Origin: Bacteroidales bacterium
GTDB lineage: Bacteria > Bacteroidota > Bacteroidia > Bacteroidales > 4484-276
Reading direction: 5' to 3'
Assembly: GCA_018400545.1 (NCBI GenBank)
Contig: JAGYLT010000185.1
Location: 1-5,316 of the forward strand
DNA: 5,316 nucleotides
The notes beneath the pieces were generated by a model. The model searched no databases, was not told the origin of the DNA, and saw nothing but the letters and a program-made list of their open reading frames with translations. Positions within the stretch are counted from its first letter, which is position 1, and every line of letters starts with the position of its first letter. The position numbers and the translations under genes were made by a program. This document shows positions 1-5,316 of the stretch, in pieces.

Positions 1-40
1 TAACAAACACAATTATTTATATAAGAGCCAAATTAAAAAC

Positions 41-1432
41 TTACCTTCCCTCCCCAAAAACCGCTTTATACATCGACGGGTAAATGTTGATCCTGATCTT
101 GCTTTGCAGCGATTTATAGGCATCATCTCCGGCAGCCTGAAAGCTGTTGCCCAATCCGGTGATATTTCCGGCTTCCTCCGACCAGTGTACCTGGCCGTTT
201 GCATTTTCCAGCTTCAAACTTCCATTTAAAATGGCAGTGAATTTTCCCCTGGATTCTGTGCCCTGTTGTGTTGTGGTTTGGGACCGGATGATAAAGTTGG
301 CCTGCTCAGCGCTGTTTGTTAAAATGAGTCCGTCGCGTTCCAGCAGGTTTCTGAATTCCCTTTCCACAATGCTGCTTTTGAGCTCATTTCCCAGATTTTC
401 TTCGCTGATGTCGAGATAAAATTTGGGTGAAATAATTTCGATGGGCAGCACATACTCCGAAATGTTCAGGCCTTCGAGCATCCGGCGGATCATGTGGTCG
501 TCGGTGCTTTCCTTTACCAGCTTATCGATGTTTATGCTGGCCGAAATAAATTCCTCGCGCTTCCGGGAATCAAACTCCGGTATCTTTACCCGCACCTGCC
601 CGTTTGCATTGGAAGTTTCCTGCTTTACCTTTCCCGGAGAAAATGAAAACCGGATATCCACCGGTGCATTTTGAACCGGGGTATCCTTTTTATCCACAAC
701 TGTCATCATAAGGTTTTCTGCATCCGTGCCGGCACCGCGGGTATAAACCAGTTTGTCTTTTTGAAATGCGATCCTGATGGTTTGCAGTTCGGTAACCATC
801 TCCGAAAACAGCAAACTCGAGTATCCCTGTTCCCGGCCGTCAATGTCGGTTTTCAGGTCTTCGCCCAAAAAATCCTTGATGTCTTCCAGTGATTTCACAT
901 AAAAACGCATGGCCTCGGGGGCATTGCCCGAAGATGTGAATTCACGGGCTTTCAAAAAATCTGATTTTGAGGACGCCACCGCCCTGTTGATGCGGTCTTG
1001 TTTGATTTGATCAAACTTGCTTTTCGAGAGCCTGTAATACACCCAGTACTGTCGCTGGTTTTCCCAGTTTTCCACCAGCTCGTAACCCTCCAGGTACTGC
1101 TCGGTGCTGAGCTGGATGTTGTCGCGGTAATACTCGCTGTATTCGTTATTGAATTCATACTGGTTCAAAACCGAGGTGGAGGAGATGTTTACCGAGATGC
1201 CCGAGGCCAGTTCGGAGAGGGCATTCTGGCGGGCTACCTCGCGGTAGTCGTCCGGGGTGCCGGCTTTGGTGGCCATCCCCACGCCGTGGTAGTATCCGCG
1301 ATCATTCGGCGTTTGCCGGGCCCATGCGGGAGCACCTTCCATCAGTTCCTCATAGCTCAGGTTTTTGGATGATGAGCACGAAACCAGGAAAATCAGGATT
1401 AAATAAAATATCTGAAATTTTTTGCTTCTCAT
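41..1432 (-). CDS. LPP20-family multidomain lipoprotein
   Basis: Predicted 463-residue envelope lipoprotein. Residues 1-19 form a lipoprotein signal (basic MRSKK, hydrophobic core, lipobox LVSC with Cys19) followed by a Ser-rich linker. Residues about 34-145 resemble LPP20: a PAWA motif, a GVG turn, then a helix rich in A/R (REVARQNALSELA) leading into an ISVNISS strand. A helical part follows (about 150-225). Residues about 241-285 look like an Ig/transthyretin-like fold (TPVQNAPVDI, then NANGQVRVKI). Residues about 335-455 form another alpha/beta domain ending in DDAYKSLQSKI. The open frame extends upstream to 1630, but the start at 1432 is chosen because it puts the signal peptide at the N-terminus and lies one base after the preceding stop. 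LPP20 relatives include Helicobacter Lpp20 and Vibrio FlgP, but no flagellar context is visible. Its job is unknown; it probably partners the upstream lipoprotein. Confidence 0.85.
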   Translation of the reverse strand: MRSKKFQIFYLILIFLVSCSSSKNLSYEELMEGAPAWARQTPNDRGYYHGVGMATKAGTPDDYREVARQNALSELASGISVNISSTSVLNQYEFNNEYSEYYRDNIQLSTEQYLEGYELVENWENQRQYWVYYRLSKSKFDQIKQDRINRAVASSKSDFLKAREFTSSGNAPEAMRFYVKSLEDIKDFLGEDLKTDIDGREQGYSSLLFSEMVTELQTIRIAFQKDKLVYTRGAGTDAENLMMTVVDKKDTPVQNAPVDIRFSFSPGKVKQETSNANGQVRVKIPEFDSRKREEFISASINIDKLVKESTDDHMIRRMLEGLNISEYVLPIEIISPKFYLDISEENLGNELKSSIVEREFRNLLERDGLILTNSAEQANFIIRSQTTTQQGTESRGKFTAILNGSLKLENANGQVHWSEEAGNITGLGNSFQAAGDDAYKSLQSKIRINIYPSMYKAVFGEGR

Positions 1433-1436
1433 ATTA
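1430..1436 (-). other. Stop-start junction TAATATG linking the two lipoprotein genes
   Basis: Read on the minus strand, the TAA stop of the upstream lipoprotein gene is separated by one T from the ATG of the LPP20-type gene. This spacing implies one mRNA and probably translational coupling through a terminating and restarting ribosome. It also argues against the longer upstream start of the second frame. Confidence 0.8.
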
Positions 1437-3062
1437 CTTTTCAGGATTGAAATTATTGACGTCCCTGGCAATTTCGCCGGCCAGCTCGTTGAATAGTTTA
1501 CGTTTAAGGCTTTCAACACTTTTAATCTCGGTTCTTGCCCCAAGCAGCGACTGCAGACTGCGATAGCCCCTGTCGTCGAGAACCCAGGAACCGCCCACAC
1601 TTTTTGCCGGATACAATTGTTTTTTATCACCGCTGAAGGTGGCGTATTTAATTTCGTCCTGCTCGGATTCTTCGTAGCTGTCCGAAAGCAATATTTCTCC
1701 CGTTTCGGTGGATATCAGTTTGTAATTCACCGTCAGTGCCACCCGGTTTTCCCTGGAGTATTCAAAGTATGTGGTTTGCCTGTCATACACTTTAGTTTCT
1801 CCATCGTTGGTTTTCATGACCTCCCGCCTGAATCCGGTTTTCTTGTCTTTTTCCAGATTGCCTGCTTTCTTAACATAATCTTTGTATTCGAGCATCAGCA
1901 CGGCTTTGATGTTGTCTTCCTTACGCAGGCTGTTCAGGGATGCCTCGTCAATATCTCCGCGGCCATTCAGGAGATGCCGCTCAATTTTGCTGTTTATGGA
2001 GGTCAGGTCAAAAACCTTAAGGAAAATATTGTTCCTGTCAAGCAGGTTTTTAATCGCGGCATTTTCAAATTCAACGGCTTCGGCAGCATGGTGTTTCACA
2101 GGGCGGGAGTACACGGCAATCGGATATTCGGCGCATTTCAGGGCTTCATCCTTCAGTTTTTTGGTGTCTTTGTAAGTCCCGGCATCATCCAGGATGGTTT
2201 CAAAATCGAAGTAGGCAGTCCGGCATTTTCCCTTTTCCACATTGGCTTTTGCCTGCCTGTAAATCGGTTCATTGCGGGCTTCGATGTACTGCACCTTCAC
2301 ATCCCTGAAATTGGGGTTCACGGTATAAACGTCTCCCAGCGCACGTTCTGCGTTTGCAAATTCTTCGTTCATCAAAAATACGGTTCCTTCCTTGTAACGC
2401 TCGTTCAGGGCCTGGTCCATGCGGTCTTTCACATCCTTGTAGCTTTTCTCCTGCGCATAAATTTCATCCCATTTGTACCATGCATCCATAAAACGGCCTT
2501 CGGTATAAAGTTGTGATCCTTCGCGGTAAATGGGTTCGAAAGTGGCCTGATTCAGGTAGGTTCGGGTGTCTTTGTAATCCGGATCGATGTCGTAGATTTC
2601 CCTGAAAATGGTTTTAGCCTCGTCGAATTCCTGGTCGGAAATCTGCCGCAGTCCTGCTTCGTAGCGATTTTCCAGGTACCGGTCTTTGGCATCGTTGAAA
2701 TAGCGCCGCATTGCCGGATCGGCTTTGATGGATACCCCGGTGCGTTCCACTTTATTGATCAAATCTTCAGCCTCCATGAAATTGTAAACCGTTGATTTGT
2801 AATCCCCCCGGCTAAAACTGTTTTTTGCCTCAGATGCCAGTTCTTCATAATACAACTGTCCGGTACGTTTCAGGTCGATTTTGTATTCGGCCTTTTTTGG
2901 TTTTTTTTGCGCGGCCTGGTAATACATCTCTGACGCTTCCTTAAACATGCCCGCTGCTTCGTATTGTTCGGCCTGTTTCACCATCTTCTTCACAGCACAC
3001 CCCGATAACATTATCAGTGCAATCAATAAAATTCCAAGATTTTTTCCTTTTGTATGTTGCAT
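1434..3062 (-). CDS. TPR-type lipoprotein with CsgG/LpoB-like C-terminal region
   Basis: Predicted 542-residue lipoprotein: residues 1-22 give a basic start, hydrophobic stretch and lipobox LSGC (Cys22). Residues about 25-310 are helical and TPR-like. The later part contains four units of 44-45 residues, each ending in a Y/F-K/R-D motif (Asp165, Asp210, Asp254, Asp299) followed by a helix that ends in Ala. A Cys280/Cys310 pair brackets the last unit. Residues about 313-535 are alpha/beta and resemble CsgG/LpoB/DUF799-type envelope lipoproteins: a PIAVYSRPV opening strand, AIKNLLDRN helix, IKAVLMLEY strand, then VALTVNYKLISTETGEILLS, where a strand is followed by a TETGEI turn, and a final LFNELAGEIARDV helix. 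The family call rests on pattern recognition and is moderately sure. This is the first gene of its pair, one base before the LPP20-type gene. A role as scaffold or accessory factor in an outer-membrane lipoprotein complex is inference. Confidence 0.85.
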   Translation of the reverse strand: MQHTKGKNLGILLIALIMLSGCAVKKMVKQAEQYEAAGMFKEASEMYYQAAQKKPKKAEYKIDLKRTGQLYYEELASEAKNSFSRGDYKSTVYNFMEAEDLINKVERTGVSIKADPAMRRYFNDAKDRYLENRYEAGLRQISDQEFDEAKTIFREIYDIDPDYKDTRTYLNQATFEPIYREGSQLYTEGRFMDAWYKWDEIYAQEKSYKDVKDRMDQALNERYKEGTVFLMNEEFANAERALGDVYTVNPNFRDVKVQYIEARNEPIYRQAKANVEKGKCRTAYFDFETILDDAGTYKDTKKLKDEALKCAEYPIAVYSRPVKHHAAEAVEFENAAIKNLLDRNNIFLKVFDLTSINSKIERHLLNGRGDIDEASLNSLRKEDNIKAVLMLEYKDYVKKAGNLEKDKKTGFRREVMKTNDGETKVYDRQTTYFEYSRENRVALTVNYKLISTETGEILLSDSYEESEQDEIKYATFSGDKKQLYPAKSVGGSWVLDDRGYRSLQSLLGARTEIKSVESLKRKLFNELAGEIARDVNNFNPEK

Positions 3063-3083
3063 AACTCTGAAATTGGATCGCGG

Positions 3084-3091
3084 TAAAATTA
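3084..3091 (-). promoter_or_regulatory. Possible -7 element (TAATTTTA) for the lipoprotein pair
   Basis: The minus strand reads TAATTTTA, matching the Bacteroidota -7 consensus TAnnTTTG except for the last base, about 21 bases before the ATG at 3062. No convincing TTG -33 element sits at the expected distance, so this is a weak candidate in AT-rich DNA. Confidence 0.22.
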
Positions 3092-3187
3092 CTAAAAGTT
3101 TCGTGCCATATTCATGAATGAATTTGCTGTTTTCAAATTTTAAAATGCGTAACTTTTGTAAATAGTGCCAGCAAGAAAACTATTAAT

Positions 3188-3237
3188 GTTGAAAATCAGA
3201 ATTTACCCCAACCCTAAAGGGTGTTCTGATTTTCAAC
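3188..3237. repeat. 14-bp perfect inverted repeat (A/A') with third copy of the arm
   Basis: GTTGAAAATCAGAA (3188-3201) is the exact reverse complement of TTCTGATTTTCAAC (3224-3237). The first 10 bases, GTTGAAAATC, recur in direct orientation at 3272-3281 (11 bp counting the preceding T), so the middle arm can pair with either outer arm. The 22-base loop contains ACCC-TAAA-GGGT, which can itself form a small hairpin. Confidence 0.85.
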
Positions 3238-3265
3238 GGTTTGCACCCTTTAGGGTTGGGGTAAA
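3202..3265. repeat. 22-bp perfect inverted repeat (B/B')
   Basis: The 22 bases at 3202-3223 are an exact reverse complement of 3244-3265, with a 20-base spacer. The shared core is CCCCAACCCTAAAGGGTG. One mismatch bounds the repeat on each side. It interlocks with the A/A' repeat, since each pair has one arm inside the other's loop, so the two stems either exclude each other or form a pseudoknot-like fold. Confidence 0.88.
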
Positions 3266-3515
3266 CAAACTGTTGAAAATCGTATTTGTGAGTTTTCTTG
3301 CGGAGACTAAATAGCTGCAAATTTTTGAGATGTTAAGCATGTTGAATCCACCCGCATTAATTTCCAAATCCTGCGACTGACAAGATACGAAACAACCCTT
3401 CTATAACAGATTATAATACACTCGAATAACAAGCCCACAAAATTGTCAAATCAAGGATAAAAACCCGAAGCATCGACCGGCCCCATAAAGATTTCGTAAG
3501 TTTTCAAGTTGGAAC

Positions 3516-3582
3516 GAAGTGCAGATCCCGCATTTTTTTTGCGGGGTTGAAGCGCAGTTTAAATCCCGCACTTGCTGTGGGA
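3516..3582. repeat. Tandem imperfect repeat, two CCCGCA hairpins (REP-like)
   Basis: Two neighbouring units each start with GAAG(T/C)GCAG, continue with ATCCCGCA, and then fold back. In unit one CCCGCA (3527-3532) pairs with TGCGGG (3540-3545) around a loop of seven T. In unit two CCCGCA (3565-3570) pairs with TGTGGG (3576-3581), allowing a G-T pair, around CTTGC. Unit two carries five extra bases (TTTAA) before ATCCCGCA. Neither hairpin is followed by a T tract on the minus strand, so this is not a standard terminator for the HD gene, although it could act as a 3'-end stabilising structure. Confidence 0.6.
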
Positions 3583-3644
3583 GTGAGGATTCACGGCAAT
3601 TCATTATGCAAACGAACTGAATCCTTTATAAACCTGGAGTTAAT

Positions 3645-4229
3645 CTAATCACCATTATCCGCATAAACATAATACATCCCAAACTTCCCGATAAAGTCAT
3701 CAAACCGCCGGGCCTTTTCTTCCCCGTATTTTGAGATGCTCCTGTAAATCTTTTTGATCTTTTTTGGCCGGGTCAGGCTTTTCCCCGATTTGGAAAAGAA
3801 TTTATCCGCATAGCAAAGGATTTCTTCTTCCACCGTCAATGGCATCATATCGCGGTGGGGCAGGGGCAGGTTTCGTTGGATGATCTCTTCTTTTTTGATC
3901 CCGGTTCCGGTATGCCGTTCACAAAACGGCGCAATCTCATGCAGGCCTTCATTTTCCAGTATTTCCCGACCGAGATATCCGTGGCAGATATAGGGATATT
4001 CACCGGTGCACCCGATGTCCGGAGCATGGGTTTTTATGATGCCGATGTCGTGCAGCATAGCCGCTGCTTCAAGTAAACTGATGTTGGCGTTTAGCTGCGG
4101 ATTTTTTTCAGCAATCCGCAAAGCCAGATTTTTTACGGATGTGGAATGTGCAATAAGAATATTGTAGGCCTTGCTGTATGGCCTGGCATATTTCTTAAGC
4201 AGGTCGATGGTTTCAGGTAGGGTAATCAT
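3645..4229 (-). CDS. HD-domain metal-dependent phosphohydrolase
   Basis: Predicted 194-residue soluble, cytoplasmic protein with no signal or membrane segment. The HD-superfamily signature is complete: His28 in AHSTSV, His60-Asp61 in the HDIG motif (MLHDIGI), His83 in CHGYLG, His106 in CERHTGTGI, and Asp142 in CYADKF. The H...HD...H...H...D pattern fits a possible two-metal centre. The order and spacing recall the small HDIG hydrolases grouped as TIGR00295 / COG1418-like, including the HTGTGI and MP-L-VEEEIL-YADK segments; this recognition is from memory. The substrate is not predictable, though a phosphomonoester or nucleotide is likely for the superfamily. Residues about 152-180 are rich in Lys/Arg. 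It starts 11 bp after the stop of the beta-barrel gene, so the two are probably co-transcribed. No Shine-Dalgarno sequence precedes the ATG. Confidence 0.9.
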   Translation of the reverse strand: MITLPETIDLLKKYARPYSKAYNILIAHSTSVKNLALRIAEKNPQLNANISLLEAAAMLHDIGIIKTHAPDIGCTGEYPYICHGYLGREILENEGLHEIAPFCERHTGTGIKKEEIIQRNLPLPHRDMMPLTVEEEILCYADKFFSKSGKSLTRPKKIKKIYRSISKYGEEKARRFDDFIGKFGMYYVYADNGD

Positions 4230-4240
4230 GGGTTGCCGGT

Positions 4241-5221
4241 TTAAAAGAGGTCGAAAATAATACGGACGTAAGCGTAGATGTCAGGTTTGAATTCCTTGTA
4301 TCCTTCCATGTCCAGGTTTTTATAATAAATCGAAACCCCGGGATCGAATGATACTGCTTCATTCAGGATGAATTTAAGGCCGCCGTTCAAAAAGACGCCA
4401 AACCCGATTCCGCCCTGGTACACATCATATTCGTAGCTGTTTGAATTGGGAACATAGCCGCCACTTCCATACCGGTTAATGATCGTATATTCACGATTGC
4501 CAATTTTTATACGGTTTTCCAGCACTTTGGTGCTGTTCATATGCAGGCCTGTTTCGATGAAAATGCTGGTGTATTGCCCCGTCCGGTAAAATTTACTGAT
4601 ACCCACATCGATGGTGCTGCGGCGTTCTTTGCCACGCAGAAAGCCGGTTCTGAATCCGGGCTCGCTGGTAAAAGTAACCGTGTCGATCACAAGTTGAAAA
4701 GCCCCGCTGGTTTTCAATTCCACGTAGTTGGTCTGGATGAACACCCCGGTGGTGTTGTTGAAATTGTATTTGGCATAAAAGCCGGGCGAAACAGTGGCAT
4801 CATATTTCATCTCGATGGGGTAATAAATCCACCAGGTTTTGTCGCCATTCTGCACATTATACTGGTTTTTCCATGCTTCCCAACTGCTTTGAAAAGCCTG
4901 TGGCGGGGGGTAGTCGAAAGTATTGTAAACTTTGTTGCTGTTGAGCTCCTGCTGGATTTCCTCATACCAGTACTGGTTATTCAGCACATAATCGATGTTA
5001 TTTTCGTTAAATGGCTCGCCGCTGTAATACTGTGCTGAATAATTGCTGGCAAAATACATCCCGATATTGATCCCGAAACGCCACCCGGTCAGGTCGTATT
5101 CCGACCAGTTTCGTTCGGCTTCGGTAAAAGTAGGCGTCCGGTTTTGCGCCATCAATAATCCTGATAACAAAAGAAATGCGATAAGAATGATCGGTGTTTT
5201 TTTAGTGTAGTAGTGCTTCAT
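4241..5221 (-). CDS. Outer-membrane beta-barrel protein, function unknown
   Basis: Predicted 326-residue exported protein. Residues 1-25 are a Sec signal peptide (basic MKHYYTKK, hydrophobic IILIAFLLLSGLL, cleavage near MAQ). The mature part has alternating amphipathic strands typical of a small porin-like barrel: WRFGINIGMYFA (47-58), SPGFYAKYNF (145-154), GVFIQTNYVEL, STIDVGISKFY, SIFIETGLHM, GGIGFGVFLNGGLKFIL and a last strand AYVRIIFDLF with C-terminal Phe, the usual outer-membrane insertion signal. About 85 residues between the first and second strands (59-142) are rich in Tyr, Trp and Asn and look like a large surface loop or plug. I do not recognise a named family; comparable unassigned barrels are common in Bacteroidota. 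It leads a pair with the HD hydrolase gene 11 bp downstream. It could be a transport channel, an adhesin or a structural protein. Confidence 0.85.
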   Translation of the reverse strand: MKHYYTKKTPIILIAFLLLSGLLMAQNRTPTFTEAERNWSEYDLTGWRFGINIGMYFASNYSAQYYSGEPFNENNIDYVLNNQYWYEEIQQELNSNKVYNTFDYPPPQAFQSSWEAWKNQYNVQNGDKTWWIYYPIEMKYDATVSPGFYAKYNFNNTTGVFIQTNYVELKTSGAFQLVIDTVTFTSEPGFRTGFLRGKERRSTIDVGISKFYRTGQYTSIFIETGLHMNSTKVLENRIKIGNREYTIINRYGSGGYVPNSNSYEYDVYQGGIGFGVFLNGGLKFILNEAVSFDPGVSIYYKNLDMEGYKEFKPDIYAYVRIIFDLF

Positions 5222-5243
5222 ATTGTCGGTTCTTCTTATTGGA

Positions 5244-5251
5244 CAAAAATA
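5244..5251 (-). promoter_or_regulatory. Candidate -7 element TATTTTTG for the barrel/HD pair
   Basis: The minus strand reads TATTTTTG, a full match to the Bacteroidota -7 consensus TAnnTTTG, 22 bases before the ATG at 5221. This would give a short leader of roughly 15-20 bases. No clear TTG -33 element is found about 19-20 bases further upstream, where an A/T run lies instead, so the call is tentative. Confidence 0.4.
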
Positions 5252-5316
5252 GATAAAAAAATATGCTGTCCGATATCATTTGCCATCAGGTTAGCCTTTT
5301 GGCGGTAAAGTTTTCT

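Larger units (their letters stand above)
3171..3301. repeat. 131-bp composite palindrome with 11-bp terminal inverted repeats (MITE-like)
   Basis: The ends are a perfect 11-bp inverted repeat: GCAAGAAAACT at 3171-3181 and AGTTTTCTTGC at 3291-3301. Inside are smaller inverted and direct repeats. The 7-bp sequence TAAATAG flanks the structure at 3159-3165 and 3308-3314, five and six bases outside the inverted ends, and could be a target-site duplication. There is no room for a transposase, so a non-autonomous MITE or REP-type element fits best. A fixed regulatory or terminator structure is the alternative. Confidence 0.6.
3063..3644. other. 582-bp non-coding interval with two repeat structures
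   Basis: No credible protein gene or tRNA is visible on either strand. The interval separates two minus-strand gene pairs and must hold the 3' end of the HD-gene transcript and the promoter of the lipoprotein pair. It contains a composite palindrome (3171-3301) and a tandem hairpin repeat (about 3516-3582). The part between them, about 3315-3510, is AT-rich and I see nothing recognisable in it. No classical intrinsic terminator (GC stem followed by a T tract on the transcribed strand) is evident after 3645. Confidence 0.75.

Noticed and set aside
1..40. Terminator after the LPP20-type gene
   Set aside because: The 40 bases available are AT-rich, with no GC stem visible. The terminator, if any, lies outside the window.
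1433..1630. N-terminal extension of the LPP20-type frame, with a start at 1630
   Set aside because: It would bury the signal peptide and lipobox 66 residues inside the protein and fully overlap the end of the upstream lipoprotein gene. The start at 1432 is far better supported.
1617..2516. 299-codon open frame on the plus strand
   Set aside because: It lies antisense to the TPR lipoprotein, and its translation is a Phe/Val/Gly-rich string with no domain logic. The minus-strand gene has a signal, repeats and a conserved-looking domain, so this is a shadow.
3171..3301. CRISPR array, because of the recurring GTTGAAAATC
   Set aside because: There are only two direct copies and one inverted copy, the spacing is filled by a second inverted repeat, and no cas genes are present. 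It is a palindromic element, not a repeat-spacer array.
3315..3510. Possible tRNA or small RNA gene in the AT-rich gap
   Set aside because: No cloverleaf arms, no GTTCRA-type T-loop and no promoter pair could be found by reading either strand.
3525..3547. Hairpin as an intrinsic terminator of the HD gene
   Set aside because: The T run is in the loop on the plus strand and becomes an A run on the transcribed minus strand. No T tract follows the stem in the direction of transcription.
4541..5038. 165-codon open frame on the plus strand
   Set aside because: Antisense shadow of the beta-barrel gene, with no start context or recognisable motif.

Overview
The window looks like a chromosomal segment from a Bacteroidota (Bacteroidetes) genome. 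Four signs point that way: no Shine-Dalgarno sequences stand out before the starts, two consecutive genes encode lipoproteins with classical lipoboxes, one encodes a signal-peptide outer-membrane beta-barrel ending in an aromatic residue, and a TAnnTTTG-type -7 promoter element lies close to one start. This is inferred from sequence character, not from a database match. I see no phage, plasmid, transposase, CRISPR or RNA genes.

Layout: all four convincing genes lie on the minus strand, so transcription runs from high to low coordinates. The first pair is an outer-membrane beta-barrel protein (5221-4241) followed after 11 bp by an HD-domain phosphohydrolase (4229-3645). A 582-bp non-coding interval (3644-3063) follows. 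It holds two separate structured repeats: a tandem pair of CCCGCA hairpins (about 3516-3582), and a 131-bp composite palindrome with 11-bp terminal inverted repeats and an internal A-B-A'-B'-A arrangement (3171-3301). The second pair is a TPR-type lipoprotein with a CsgG/LpoB-like C-terminal region (3062-1434), followed after a single base by an LPP20-type multidomain lipoprotein (1432-41). Positions 1-40 lie downstream of this last gene and show no clear terminator.

How the genes may work together: the two lipoproteins are very probably co-translated and are predicted to sit in the same envelope compartment, so a shared envelope complex is the simplest reading. LPP20- and CsgG/LpoB-like lipoproteins are known in other bacteria as envelope accessory factors, but the partner and function here cannot be read from the sequence. 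The barrel/HD pair joins a surface protein to a probably cytoplasmic metal-dependent hydrolase; a functional link is not evident. The most unusual content is the structured DNA in the intergenic interval, best read as a small non-autonomous repeat element plus a degraded REP-like repeat. I do not see a clear-cut new defence or metabolic system.
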